Assembly (NCBI GenBank): GCA_036506275.1
Contig: DASXSB010000014.1
Location: forward strand, 4,740 to 68,739
Length of the DNA stretch: 64,000 nt
Origin: DASXSB01 sp036506275
GTDB taxonomy: Bacteria > Methylomirabilota > Methylomirabilia > Rokubacteriales > CSP1-6
Reading direction: 5' to 3'
Each line of letters opens with the position of its first letter. Position 1 is the stretch's first letter. Positions 44,677 through 54,211 of this stretch are shown one piece after another. The translations under genes were made by a program, and so were the position numbers. The notes beneath the pieces are model-generated. The model searched no databases and had not been told where the DNA came from. It saw only the letters and a program-made list of their open reading frames with translations.

Positions 44677-45852
44677 ATGACCGCTCACGGGTTCTGGCTC
44701 TTCGACACCGCCATCGGCCGCTGCGGCATCGCGTGGGGCGCGCACGGCGTCGCCGGCGTGCAGCTTCCGGAGGCGCGCGAAGCGGCCACCCGCGCGCGCG
44801 TGACCGAGCGCTTTCCGGACGCCACGGAAGGGACGCCGCCCCCCGCCGTGCAGCGCGCCGTCGATGGTATCGTCGCCCTCCTTCGCGGCGAGTCGAGCCA
44901 GCTCGACGACGTCGTCCTCGACATGGACGGCGTGCCGCCGTTCCACCGCCGCGTCTACGAGGTCGCGCGGACGATCCCGCCCGGCGCCACGCTCTCGTAC
45001 GGCGACGTGGCGGCGCGGATGGGCGCGGCCGGCGCCGCGCGCGCGGTGGGACAGGCGCTGGGCCGCAATCCATTTGCGATCGTGGTGCCGTGCCACCGCG
45101 TGCTCGCCGCCGGCGGCAAGGTCGGCGGCTTCTCCGCGAACGGCGGGCTCCGCACCAAGCTCCGGCTCCTCGCCATCGAAGGCGCGCGTGCGCGCGGCGA
45201 CGGGGCGGGCGGGGACAAGGGGTTCGCGTTCGATCCCGCCGTCGCCGTCGCGCACCTGCGCACGGCCGATCCCGCCTTCGCGCGCGTCATCGAGGCCGTG
45301 GGGCCGTTTCGCATGCACATCAGACCGACGCCGAGCCTCTTCGCCGCCCTCGCGGAGGCGATCGTCTACCAACAGCTCAACGGGATCGCGGCGGGGACGA
45401 TCTTCGCGCGCGTGTGCGCGCTCTTCCCGCGCGCGCACGAGGGCCTCACACCTGCCCACATCCTGCGCGCCTCCGACGCCCGCTTGCGGGGCGCCGGCCT
45501 CTCGCGGTCGAAGCTCCTCTCCCTCCGCGACCTCGCGCGCCGCGCGAGCGCGGGCGAGATCCCCACCCTCGCCGAGGTCCACGGCATGGACGACGAGGCG
45601 ATCATCGAGCGCCTCACGCACGTGCGCGGGATCGGACGGTGGACGGTGGAGATGCTGCTCATGTTCCGTCTCGGCCGCGCCGACGTGCTGCCCGCGGACG
45701 ACTACGGCATCCGGAAGGGGTTTTCGATCGCGTTCAAGAAACGCGAGCTGCCGTCACGCCGGGACCTCGAGAAGCGCGGCGCCCGGTGGAAGCCGTACCG
45801 CACGGTGGCGAGCTGGTATCTGTGGCGGGCGGTGGAGCTGGCCCCGCGATAG
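44677..45852 (+). CDS. Ogt-type methyltransferase fused to AlkA-type DNA glycosylase
   Basis: A 391-residue DNA-repair fusion. Residues 1-170 are an O6-alkylguanine methyltransferase with acceptor C139 in PCHRVL and the HTH segment LSYGDVAARMGAAGAARAVGQAL. Residues 180-391 are a helix-hairpin-helix 3-methyladenine glycosylase, with hairpin VRGIGRWTVEMLLMF and catalytic aspartate in LPADDYGIRKG (D341/D342). One chain would thus remove both O6-alkyl and N3-alkyl lesions. The ATG follows AGGAGCGG and is 4 bp after the preceding stop. Confidence 0.92.
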   Translation: MTAHGFWLFDTAIGRCGIAWGAHGVAGVQLPEAREAATRARVTERFPDATEGTPPPAVQRAVDGIVALLRGESSQLDDVVLDMDGVPPFHRRVYEVARTIPPGATLSYGDVAARMGAAGAARAVGQALGRNPFAIVVPCHRVLAAGGKVGGFSANGGLRTKLRLLAIEGARARGDGAGGDKGFAFDPAVAVAHLRTADPAFARVIEAVGPFRMHIRPTPSLFAALAEAIVYQQLNGIAAGTIFARVCALFPRAHEGLTPAHILRASDARLRGAGLSRSKLLSLRDLARRASAGEIPTLAEVHGMDDEAIIERLTHVRGIGRWTVEMLLMFRLGRADVLPADDYGIRKGFSIAFKKRELPSRRDLEKRGARWKPYRTVASWYLWRAVELAPR

Positions 45853-45865
45853 CTCGCGCGGGAGC

Positions 45866-47401
45866 TCAGCGCCCGGGCTTGAGCTTCAGGTCCTCGTAGG
45901 GCGCGGAATACGAAAAACCCTTGATGTGATCGACGGCCGCCTCTTCCACTCGCGGCCCGATGCCCCACAGGAAGGCGAGCTCGTAGATCGGCACGTGCAT
46001 CACCCGATCGTGCATGATCTGCTGGATCTGGTAGAGCATGGCCTCGCGCTTCTTCCGATCGAGCTCGCGGGCCTGGCGCTCGTAGAGATCCTCGATTTCC
46101 GGCACCACGCCCGACGAATAGATCCCGTTCTTGGTGACGTAGACCTCGATGCGCGTGGCCGCGTTCCCGGCGGGAGCGCCGAGACCCATGATGACGCCCT
46201 TGAGCTTGTGCTCGCGCCAGGCCGTGAGGAACGTGGCGCGCTCCATCGTGCGCATGCGCGTGCGGATGCCCACCGACTGGAGATAGTTCCCGATCGCCTC
46301 CGCGAGCGAGAAGAACGGCGGAAACGGCGTGAGGTCGCCGGCGTCGAAGCCGGACGGGTATCCGGCCTCGGCCAGGAGCTTCCGGGCCTGCGCGGGATCG
46401 TAGGCGGGCGGCTCGTACGCCCGCGCGAAGTCGAGCGTCCGCGGCACGAGGCCGCCGGTGGGGCGCGACATCCCGAGCGTCTCCGCCTGGTTGAGCCCGT
46501 TGCGGTCGAGCGCGTAGCTGGCCGCGAGGCGAACGCGGCGGTCGTGCCATGGCGACTTCGGATCCCACTGCTCGGGCAGATCGAGGAAGACGACGCCGGG
46601 AGGCTTGGCGGCGGCGAGGCGCAATCCCGGTGTGCGCTTGATGTCCTCTGCCGTGGGCCCGCTCAGTAGATAGACGATGTCGACGTCGCCCGACTTGAGA
46701 GCGGCGGCGCGCGTGGTCTCGTCGGGCATGCTGCGAAAGACCAGTCGCTTCACGGACGGGATCTTGCGCCAGTAGCCGTCGAAGGCCTCCATCACCAGCT
46801 CGACGCCCGGGTTGAAGCTAACCACCCGGTACGGGCCCGCGCCCACCGGCGCCTTCTTGAAGCCGTCGTCACCGACCTTCTCGACGTACTTCTTGGGCAC
46901 GATCCAGGCGGCGCCGGTGGCGGAGGTGCCGTAGAAGGTCATGAAGTCCGGCCACGGCTCCTTCAACTGGAAGCTGACGCGGCCGGGCGCGACGACGGAG
47001 ACCTCGCGCACCTTGTCCTTGAGGAGTTTGGCGGCGGCGCCCTTGTAGCGGTCGAAGGAGAACTTCACGTCTTCGGCCGTCACCGGATCGCCGTTGTGAA
47101 ACTTCACGCCCTTCCGGAGGACGAACTCGTACGTGAGGCTGTCCTTCGACACCGTCCACGACTCCGCCAGGCTCGGCGTGTTGTCCCCCGCCGGCATCGG
47201 CTTCACGAGCGCGTCGTGGATGGCGTACAGGACCATGAACGGATTGATGAAGGCCTCGGTGTCGCTGGGATCGAGCCAGCGCGCGGCGAGGGTGACGTGG
47301 AGTCCCCACGTGAGCGTTCCCTCGGGTGCGGCCACCGCCGATCCGGAGAGCACCGCGAGCAAGATCAGGACGCCGAGCGCGTAGCGCAGGGAATTCGCCA
47401 T
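45866..47401 (-). CDS. Periplasmic dipeptide/oligopeptide-type solute-binding protein
   Basis: A 511-residue SBP_bac_5 family protein with a signal peptide (about 1-24, LAVLSGSAVAAPEG). The mature part shows the standard order: LAESWTVSKDSLTYEFVLRKGVKFHNGDPVTAEDVKFS, then PVGAGPYRVVSF and DRRVRLAASYALDRNGL. Family members bind peptides, nickel or other ligands for ABC importers. No Opp/Dpp permease or ATPase genes adjoin it. It is convergent with the Ogt-AlkA gene and divergent from livG. Confidence 0.9.
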   Translation of the reverse strand: MANSLRYALGVLILLAVLSGSAVAAPEGTLTWGLHVTLAARWLDPSDTEAFINPFMVLYAIHDALVKPMPAGDNTPSLAESWTVSKDSLTYEFVLRKGVKFHNGDPVTAEDVKFSFDRYKGAAAKLLKDKVREVSVVAPGRVSFQLKEPWPDFMTFYGTSATGAAWIVPKKYVEKVGDDGFKKAPVGAGPYRVVSFNPGVELVMEAFDGYWRKIPSVKRLVFRSMPDETTRAAALKSGDVDIVYLLSGPTAEDIKRTPGLRLAAAKPPGVVFLDLPEQWDPKSPWHDRRVRLAASYALDRNGLNQAETLGMSRPTGGLVPRTLDFARAYEPPAYDPAQARKLLAEAGYPSGFDAGDLTPFPPFFSLAEAIGNYLQSVGIRTRMRTMERATFLTAWREHKLKGVIMGLGAPAGNAATRIEVYVTKNGIYSSGVVPEIEDLYERQARELDRKKREAMLYQIQQIMHDRVMHVPIYELAFLWGIGPRVEEAAVDHIKGFSYSAPYEDLKLKPGR

Positions 47402-47599
47402 GGCCGCGCTAGGGTAACACCGCCCCTGCCTTGACAAGCAGCGACGAATGACGGTAGGGTGCGCCCCACTCGCGCACCCGGTCGTCCGACCCTCGAGGGA
47501 AATCACATGACCCGGAGTAGGGTTGAGGACAATCTTGCGACGCCCCCTCTGGTCCTCGTGGCCGGCGGGGGCGTTCGCGCGTGTGCCGCCTGAGCGGCG

Positions 47600-48370
47600 A
47601 TGCTCACCCTGGACGCGCTCCACCTGAGCTTCGGGGGCGTGGCCGCCCTCGCCGGCGTGAGCCTCCACGTCGACGCGGGCGACTTCTTCGCCATCATCGG
47701 TCCCAACGGCGCCGGCAAGACGAGCGTCTTCAACTGCATCAGCGGAATCTACGCCCCCACCCGCGGGCGCATCCTGTTCGAGGGCAAGGACATCACCGCC
47801 CTCAAGCCGCACCAGCGCGCTCAGCTCCGCATCGCGCGCACGTTCCAGAACATCGCGCTCTTCCGCGGCATGACGGTGCTCGACAACGTCAAGATCGGCC
47901 GTCACGTTCACCTCCGATCGGGCGTGCTCGCCTGCGGCGTCTACTATGGTCGCGCCGCGCGTGAGGAGCGGCTCCATCGCGCCGCCATCGAGCGCGAGAT
48001 CATCGACCTTCTCGAGCTCCAGGACATCCGTCACCAGATCGTCGGCACGCTGCCCTACGGGTTGCAGAAGCGGGTGGAGCTCGCGCGCGCGCTCGCCCTC
48101 GACCCCGTCCTCCTCCTTCTCGACGAGCCCACGGCCGGCATGAACGCCGAGGAGACGGAGGACATGGTGCGGTTCATCCTCTACGTCAAGCAGGTGAAGC
48201 GTCTCACGGTGGTGATGATCGAGCACGACATGGGCGTGGTGATGGACATCTCGGATCGCGTGGCCGTGCTCGATTTCGGTCAGAAGATCGCAGAGGGGGC
48301 GCCCGCCTTCGTGCAGCGGGATCCCGTCGTGATCAAGGCTTACCTCGGCGAGGATTTCCAGGTCGCGTGA
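47600..48370 (+). CDS. livG: Branched-chain amino-acid-type ABC transporter ATPase LivG
   Basis: A 256-residue ATPase with Walker A GPNGAGKTS, signature-side region LPYGLQKRVELARAL (helical LivG variant) and Walker B LLLLDEPTAGMN. The insert HLRSGVLACGVYYGRAAREER is typical of the LivG branch. First gene of the operon with acyl-CoA ligase, livH, livM, livK and livF. Its stop overlaps the next GTG in GTGA. Substrates of this transporter class include amino acids, aromatic acids and short amides. Confidence 0.92.
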   Translation: MLTLDALHLSFGGVAALAGVSLHVDAGDFFAIIGPNGAGKTSVFNCISGIYAPTRGRILFEGKDITALKPHQRAQLRIARTFQNIALFRGMTVLDNVKIGRHVHLRSGVLACGVYYGRAAREERLHRAAIEREIIDLLELQDIRHQIVGTLPYGLQKRVELARALALDPVLLLLDEPTAGMNAEETEDMVRFILYVKQVKRLTVVMIEHDMGVVMDISDRVAVLDFGQKIAEGAPAFVQRDPVVIKAYLGEDFQVA

Positions 48371-50226
48371 GGGGCGACGTGGACACGGCCACGCTGCCAC
48401 GCTTGCTCGCCGCCCAGGCGCTCCGCCTCGGCCGCCGTCAGGCCGCGCTGCGCGAGAAGAAGTACGGCATCTGGCAGGAGGTGACCTGGGAGGAATACGC
48501 GGCCTGCGTGCGAGCGGTGTGTCTCGGTCTGGCCGCCCTCGGGCTCGAGCGCGGCGAGAAGGTGGCGCTGATCTCCGGCAACCGACCCGCGTGGCCGTAC
48601 GTGGAGCTGGCGGCGCAGTCGCTGGGAGCGATTCCGCTCGGAATCTTCGTGGACGCGCTCCCCGAGCAGGTGCGGGCCGTCCTCGAGCACAGCGAGGCGC
48701 GCATCGTGCTGGTCGAGGACCAGGAGCAGGCCGACAAGGTGCTGAGCGTGCGCGACGCCGTGCCGCGCCTGCGATGGATCGTCGTGGACGACATGCGGGG
48801 CCTGGAGACGTATCGGGACCCGATGCTCGTGAGCCTGGCGGAGGTGACGGCGCGCGGGCGCGAAGAGGAACGGCGCGCGCCGAACCGCTACGACACCATG
48901 CTCGCGGACGGGGCCGGGACCGACGTGGCGCTCCTCGCGTACACCTCCGGTACCACCGGCGCCTCCAAAGCCGCCATGGTGAGTCATCGCAACCTCCTCG
49001 CGATGGCGACAGGCGTCGCGCAGGTCGATCCCGTCCGCGAGGGTGATCAGATCGTTTCCTTCCTGCCCTTCGCGTGGGTGGGCGAGCAGCTCATCAGCGT
49101 CGCCATCGCCCTCCACGTGGGCGCCACCGTGAACTTCGCCGAGAAGCCGGAGACGACGCGCGAGGACTTGCGCGAGATCGGCCCCCACGTCGTGATCGCG
49201 CCCCCGCGCTTCTGGGAGACGATGTGCTCGGAGTACCAGGTGAGGATCGCCGGCGCCGGCTGGCTCAAACGCCGGGCGGCCCGCCTCGCCTTTGCACTCG
49301 GTACGCGCGCGCTCGCGGGTGACGCGCAGGCCGGCCGGCGACAGTGGAACACCCGCGTGCTCCGCGGCCTCGCCCGACTCCTCGCGTTCCGGAGCTTGCA
49401 CGACAAGTTCGGGCTCTCGCGCATTCGCTACGCGTACACGGGCGGGGCGCCGCTCGGTCCGGAGATCTTCCGCTTCTTCCGTGCCACCGGCCTCAACTTG
49501 AAGCAGGTCTACGGTCAGACGGAGACGGCCGGCATCTGCGTGCTCCACCCGGACGACGACGTGCGGGCGGAGACGGTGGGGAAGCCGGCGCCGGGGACGC
49601 GGGTGCGCGTCGCCGAGACGGGCGAGATCCTCGTCGCCGGCGACAGCGTGTTCCTCGGCTACTACAAGGACCCCGCCGCCACCGCGCGTGCCCTCGACGA
49701 CGGTTGGTTGCACACGGGCGACGCCGGCACCCTCGACGCTCGTGGCCATCTCGTCATGATCGATCGGCTCCAGGACGTGCTGCGCCTGGCCGACGGCTCG
49801 CGCTTCTCGGCGGCGTTGATCGAAAACAAGCTCAAGTTCAGCCCCTACGTGCGGGAGGCGGTGGTGATCGGCGCCGATCGCCCGTACGTGGTCGCCCTCA
49901 TCCAGATCGACATCGACAACGTGGGAAGCTGGGCGGAGGCGAGTCGACTGCCCTTCACCACCTTCCAGGATCTCTCGCACAAGACGGAGGTCACGGCGCT
50001 GGTGGAGGCGGTGGTCACGCGCGTGAACGGCGAGCTGCCCGCGCCCGCCCGCATCGTACGCTTCGCGCTGTTCGACAAGGAGCTCCACGCCGACGACGGC
50101 GAGCTCACCCGCACCCAGAAGGTCCGGCGCGGCGCCATCCAGGACAAGTACCGGGACATGATCACCGCCCTCTACGCGTCCACGGAGGTGCCGGCGCCGC
50201 CGCTGGCGGCGGGAGGCGTGCGGTGA
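48367..50226 (+). CDS. AMP-forming acyl-CoA synthetase within the liv operon
   Basis: A 619-residue long-chain-type acyl-CoA ligase. The ATP-binding loop is YTSGTTGASKAAMVSHRNL, with the adenylate motif QVYGQTETAG and the hinge region GWLHTGDAG. The C-terminal domain (SRFSAALIENKLKFSPYVREA) is the FadD15/Fadd-like variant. Placed between livG and livH with 4-base overlaps on both sides, it is likely to activate the carboxylic acid imported by this transporter. The GTG start gives MRGDVDTATLPRLLAAQ. Confidence 0.92.
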   Translation: MRGDVDTATLPRLLAAQALRLGRRQAALREKKYGIWQEVTWEEYAACVRAVCLGLAALGLERGEKVALISGNRPAWPYVELAAQSLGAIPLGIFVDALPEQVRAVLEHSEARIVLVEDQEQADKVLSVRDAVPRLRWIVVDDMRGLETYRDPMLVSLAEVTARGREEERRAPNRYDTMLADGAGTDVALLAYTSGTTGASKAAMVSHRNLLAMATGVAQVDPVREGDQIVSFLPFAWVGEQLISVAIALHVGATVNFAEKPETTREDLREIGPHVVIAPPRFWETMCSEYQVRIAGAGWLKRRAARLAFALGTRALAGDAQAGRRQWNTRVLRGLARLLAFRSLHDKFGLSRIRYAYTGGAPLGPEIFRFFRATGLNLKQVYGQTETAGICVLHPDDDVRAETVGKPAPGTRVRVAETGEILVAGDSVFLGYYKDPAATARALDDGWLHTGDAGTLDARGHLVMIDRLQDVLRLADGSRFSAALIENKLKFSPYVREAVVIGADRPYVVALIQIDIDNVGSWAEASRLPFTTFQDLSHKTEVTALVEAVVTRVNGELPAPARIVRFALFDKELHADDGELTRTQKVRRGAIQDKYRDMITALYASTEVPAPPLAAGGVR

Positions 50227-51122
50227 GCGAGCATGTGGTGTTCATGCTCCAGCTCATCATCAGCGGCATCGCCGTCGGCGGCGTGTACTCGCTGATGGCG
50301 CTCGGCTTCGTGCTGATCTTCAAGGCGTCGAGCGTCGTCAACTTCGGGCCGGGCGAGCTGGTGCTGTTCGGGGCCTACGTGTCGTGGGCGACGATCCTCC
50401 AGATGAAGCTCCCGCTCCTCCTCGCGTTTCCCCTCACGCTCGCGGTCGCCGTCCTCCTCGGCCTCGTCATCGAGCGGGGAGTGCTCCGGCCGCTCATCGG
50501 AGAGCCGATCATCTCGGTGATCATGGTGACGTTCGGCTTCGCGAGCGTCATCCGCGGATTCCTGAACATGACGTGGGGGAGCGACACGCGCCCGTTCCCG
50601 GTGCTCTTCTCGCAGGAGCCGTTCCGGCTGGGAGCGGTGGCGGTGTCACCCGTGCATCTCTGGAGCTTCGTCGGCGTCATGCTCCTGCTCGGCGGCTTCT
50701 CGCTGTTCTTCCGGTGGTCGCTGACGGGCATGGCCATGCGCGCCACCGCCGACAACCAGCAGGTGGCGCAGTCGCTCGGGGTGAGCGTCAAGTGGATCTT
50801 CGCGCTCTCCTGGTGCATCGCCACCGGCGTCTCGACGCTGGGAGGGATCATCCTCGGCAGCGTGCGCGGGGGCGTGGACTTCTCCCTCGCCGAGCTCGGG
50901 CTGAAGGTGTTCCCGGTGGTGATCCTGGGCGGCCTCGACAGCGTGGCGGGCGCCATCATCGGCGGTGTCCTCATCGGCGTCCTCGAGAATCTCTCCGGCG
51001 GCTACCTGGACCCGATCATGGGCGGCGGCGTCAAGGAGGTGGCGCCGTTCGTGGCGCTGGTGGTGATCCTGATGCTGCGGCCCCACGGGTTCTTCGGCAA
51101 GGCCGAGATCGAGCGCGTCTGA
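50223..51122 (+). CDS. livH: ABC transporter permease LivH
   Basis: A 299-residue inner-membrane permease with eight or so helices. It has the LivH opening LIISGIAVGGVYSLMALGFVLIF, the loop KASSVVNFGPGELVLFGAYV and the C-terminal block PVVILGGLDSVAGAIIGGVLIG. The GTG start overlaps the ligase stop. Partner of LivM in the membrane. Confidence 0.93.
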   Translation: MSEHVVFMLQLIISGIAVGGVYSLMALGFVLIFKASSVVNFGPGELVLFGAYVSWATILQMKLPLLLAFPLTLAVAVLLGLVIERGVLRPLIGEPIISVIMVTFGFASVIRGFLNMTWGSDTRPFPVLFSQEPFRLGAVAVSPVHLWSFVGVMLLLGGFSLFFRWSLTGMAMRATADNQQVAQSLGVSVKWIFALSWCIATGVSTLGGIILGSVRGGVDFSLAELGLKVFPVVILGGLDSVAGAIIGGVLIGVLENLSGGYLDPIMGGGVKEVAPFVALVVILMLRPHGFFGKAEIERV

Positions 51123-51134
51123 GGGAGCGACGGG

Positions 51135-52178
51135 ATGAAGTGCGGCGGGTTCCGGGTCAGCTACGAGAGCGACGAGCGGATGTTCGACACCCGGCTGCCC
51201 GTGATCGCGCTCGTGATCTTCCTCGTCGTGCTCGCCTTCGTGCCGCGGTTCGCCGGCACGTACTGGCTCGACGTGCTGAACCGCATCGGCATCGCGGTCA
51301 TCGGCGCCCTCGGCCTCAACATCCTGGTCGGGTTCACGGGGCAGATCTCCATCGGTCACGCCGCCTTCCTCGCCGTCGGCGCCTATGGCACTGCCATCCT
51401 CGAGACCAACGCGGGGTTGCCGTTCTACGTGGCCATTCCGCTCGCCGCCCTTCTCACCTCGGCGTTCGGTCTCGTCTTCGGCATCCCGTCCCTCCGGCTG
51501 AAGGGCCTCTACCTGGCCATTGCCACCCTCGCCGCCCACTTCATCACCACGTACGGGATCATCCACTGGGAGAGCATGACCAAGGGCGTGCTCGGTCTCA
51601 TGGTGCCGCCCGCCACCCTCTTCGGACGCCCCCTCGACTCCGACGCGCGCATCTTCTACGTGATCTTCGCGCTCGCGGTGCCCGCCGTGCTCTTCACGAA
51701 GAACCTCTTTCGCACCAAGGTGGGCCGCGCCTTCATCGCCATTCGCGACCGCGACGTCGCCGCCAGCGTGATGGGCGTGAGCCTCTACCGCTACAAGCTC
51801 CTCGCCTTCGTGATCAGCTCCTTCTACGCGGGGGTGGCGGGCGGCCTCATGGCGCACCACTCGCGCATCCTCTTTCCGGACGCCTTCACGCTGCTCGTGG
51901 CCATCGACTATCTCGCGATGATCATCATCGGCGGCATGGGCAGCATCCTGGGATCGGTCTTCGGCGCCGTCTTCATGACGCTGCTGCCCGAAGTGCTGAA
52001 GCTGACGGCGACGTCGCTCACCGGAATCTATCCGCAGGCGTTCGGCGCCATCGCCTCCGCCCGCGACATCGTCTTCGGTCTCGCCGTCATTCTCTTCCTC
52101 ACGTTCGAGCCGCAGGGGCTCGCGCGCATCTGGGTACGGATGCGCAGCTACTGGACGCTGTGGCCCTATTCCTACTGA
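51135..52178 (+). CDS. livM: ABC transporter permease LivM
   Basis: A 347-residue permease: ALGLNILVGFTGQISIGHAAF near the first third, FGLVFGIPSLRLKGLYLAIATL, the cytoplasmic loop GRAFIAIRDRDVAASVMGV and the terminal IIIGGMGSILGSVFGAV. It begins 12 bp after livH with GGGAGCGACGGG upstream of the ATG. The N-terminus has about 20 extra polar residues before the first helix. Confidence 0.93.
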   Translation: MKCGGFRVSYESDERMFDTRLPVIALVIFLVVLAFVPRFAGTYWLDVLNRIGIAVIGALGLNILVGFTGQISIGHAAFLAVGAYGTAILETNAGLPFYVAIPLAALLTSAFGLVFGIPSLRLKGLYLAIATLAAHFITTYGIIHWESMTKGVLGLMVPPATLFGRPLDSDARIFYVIFALAVPAVLFTKNLFRTKVGRAFIAIRDRDVAASVMGVSLYRYKLLAFVISSFYAGVAGGLMAHHSRILFPDAFTLLVAIDYLAMIIIGGMGSILGSVFGAVFMTLLPEVLKLTATSLTGIYPQAFGAIASARDIVFGLAVILFLTFEPQGLARIWVRMRSYWTLWPYSY

Positions 52179-52206
52179 CAACGTCACCTCTCGACAGGAG
52201 GTCGCC

Positions 52207-53403
52207 ATGAGTGGCGTGCACGGTCCGCTCGTCCGCCTCGTCCTCGCCGGTCTGGTGCTCTGGAGCCTCGGCGCCCTGCCCGCCTTTGCGCAGGCGCCGA
52301 TCAAGATCGGCAACCTCGTCGACCTCACCGGTCCCACCTCCGACCAGGGCAAGGACATCGCCCAGGGCCGGATCGACGCCGTGCAGTACCTGAACGAGCG
52401 CGGCGGCATCAACGGCCGGAAGATCGAGCTCGTCAGCGTCGAGTACGGATTCCAGCCGCCGCGCGCGGTGGCCGCCTACAAGAAGTTCGTCGACAACGAC
52501 AAGGTCCTCCTCGTGCTCGGGTACGGCACGCCCGACACCGAGGCCCTGCGCCCCTACATCACCAAGGACAAGGTGCCGTACCTCTCGGGCTCGTACTCCG
52601 GCCACCTCACGGATCCGCGGCAGACGCCGTACAACTTCCCGGGCGGCATCGACTACACGAGCCAGATCCGGATTTTCATGAACTACGTCAAGGAGACGTG
52701 GAAGGACACGAGCCGCAAGCCGCGCGTGGCGTTCATCTACGCCGACAACGCGTACGGCCGCGCGCCCATCGAGGCGGGACGGCTCTATGCGAAGGAGGCC
52801 GGCATCGACCTCGTGGACGAGGAGGTCATTCCCACCGTCCTCACCGACGCCACCTCCCAGCTCCTGACCATGCAGAAGAAGGATCCCGACTTCGCCTATA
52901 TCAACACCAACACGCAGTGGGTGCCGGTGGTGCTGAAGGATTCTTACAAGCTCGGCCTCAAGACCAAGTACGTCGTCAACAACTACGGTCTCGACGAGCG
53001 CACCCCGAGCCTGGCCGGCGACGCCGCCGAGGGCGCGATCGGGATCCAGGATGTCGCGTTCTGGGGTGACAACGTGCCCGGCATGAAGACCCTGATGGAC
53101 TTCCACGCCAAGCACCACGGGAGCGACACGCACGCCTCGCCGTACATGCGGGGGTGGCTGTGGGTGATCGTGGCGTCGGAGGCGATCAAGCGGGCGGGGC
53201 CGAACCTGACGGGGGAATCCGTCAAGAACGCACTCGAGAGCCTGCGCGAGTTCGACACGTGGGGCCTCACCCCACCCTTCACGTACACCAACGAGGATCA
53301 TCGGCCCACGAACCGGGCGCGCCTCGTCCAGATCAAGGGCGGCAAGATCACGCTCCTGCGGGAGGTCACCGTGGACCGTGACATGAAGTGGATCGGCAAG
53401 TGA
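52207..53403 (+). CDS. livK: Periplasmic binding protein of the liv-type ABC transporter
   Basis: A 398-residue binding protein with a signal peptide cut near LPAFAQAP. The mature protein begins IKIGNLVDLTGPTSDQGKDIA and has the two-lobe Peripla_BP_6 pattern, with VALLGYGTPDT-type and AFIYADNAYGRAPIE segments. It belongs to the subset found with acyl-CoA ligases, thought to bind carboxylic acids rather than leucine. The ATG follows AGGAGG. Confidence 0.9.
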   Translation: MSGVHGPLVRLVLAGLVLWSLGALPAFAQAPIKIGNLVDLTGPTSDQGKDIAQGRIDAVQYLNERGGINGRKIELVSVEYGFQPPRAVAAYKKFVDNDKVLLVLGYGTPDTEALRPYITKDKVPYLSGSYSGHLTDPRQTPYNFPGGIDYTSQIRIFMNYVKETWKDTSRKPRVAFIYADNAYGRAPIEAGRLYAKEAGIDLVDEEVIPTVLTDATSQLLTMQKKDPDFAYINTNTQWVPVVLKDSYKLGLKTKYVVNNYGLDERTPSLAGDAAEGAIGIQDVAFWGDNVPGMKTLMDFHAKHHGSDTHASPYMRGWLWVIVASEAIKRAGPNLTGESVKNALESLREFDTWGLTPPFTYTNEDHRPTNRARLVQIKGGKITLLREVTVDRDMKWIGK

Positions 53404-53416
53404 GCCGGAGGCGCGG

Positions 53417-54211
53417 TTGCTCCGGCTGAACAACGTCGAGGTCATCTACAGCGACGTCATTCTCGTCCTCAAGGGACTATCGCTGGAGGTGCCGGCGGGG
53501 GAGATCGTCGCCCTCCTCGGCGCCAACGGGGCGGGCAAGACGACGACGCTGAAGGCGATCTCGGGGCTGCTCAAGACCGAGGACGGCCGCGTCACCGACG
53601 GTCGCATCGAGCTCATGGGGCGGCGCATCGACGGGCTCGATCCCGAGGACATCTGCCGCCTCGGGATCGTGCAGGTGATGGAGGGGCGCAAGGTCCTCGA
53701 GTCGCTCAGCGTGGAGGAGAATCTTCGGATCGGGGGCTACACGCGCCGCGACCCCGACGGCGTCCGCCGGGATCTGGAGACGATCTACGCCTATTTCCCG
53801 CGCCTCGTGGAACGGCGGACGCAGCTCGCCGGCTATCTGAGCGGCGGCGAGCAGCAGATGCTGGTGATCGGGCGCGCCCTCATGGCCAATCCGAAGCTGC
53901 TCCTCCTCGACGAGCCCTCGCTGGGCCTGGCGCCGCTGCTGGTCCGCGAGATCTTCGACATCATCCAGAAGATCAACGCCGAGCGCGGGACCACGATCCT
54001 GCTCGTGGAGCAGAACGCGCAGATCGCGCTCGCCATCGCTCACCGTGGTTACATCATGGAGAACGGCCGGATCGTCCTCGACGGTCCGGCCGCGAAGCTG
54101 CGGGGCAACGACGACGTCCGCGAGTTCTACCTGGGGCTGAGCGAGGTCGGGCGGCGCAAGAGCTTCCGCGAGATCAAGTTCTACAAGCGGCGCAAGCGCT
54201 GGGCGTTCTGA
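53417..54211 (+). CDS. livF: ABC transporter ATPase LivF
   Basis: A 264-residue ATPase with Walker A GANGAGKTTT, signature LSGGEQQML and Walker B LLLLDEPSLGLAP, plus the LivF segment RLGIVQVMEGRKVLESLSVEENL. The TTG start at 53417 follows GCCGGAGG and gives the standard N-terminus LRLNNVEVIY. It ends with a basic tail (KRRKRWAF) of about 30 residues beyond usual LivF, and that part overlaps the convergent CDF gene by 31 bp. Completes the operon. Confidence 0.92.
   Translation: MLRLNNVEVIYSDVILVLKGLSLEVPAGEIVALLGANGAGKTTTLKAISGLLKTEDGRVTDGRIELMGRRIDGLDPEDICRLGIVQVMEGRKVLESLSVEENLRIGGYTRRDPDGVRRDLETIYAYFPRLVERRTQLAGYLSGGEQQMLVIGRALMANPKLLLLDEPSLGLAPLLVREIFDIIQKINAERGTTILLVEQNAQIALAIAHRGYIMENGRIVLDGPAAKLRGNDDVREFYLGLSEVGRRKSFREIKFYKRRKRWAF

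Noticed and set aside
47431..47460. TTGACA with TAGGGT 18 bp downstream as the livG promoter.
   Set aside because: The -10 box is a poor match and the element lies about 140 bp from the start with no repeat or conservation to support it.
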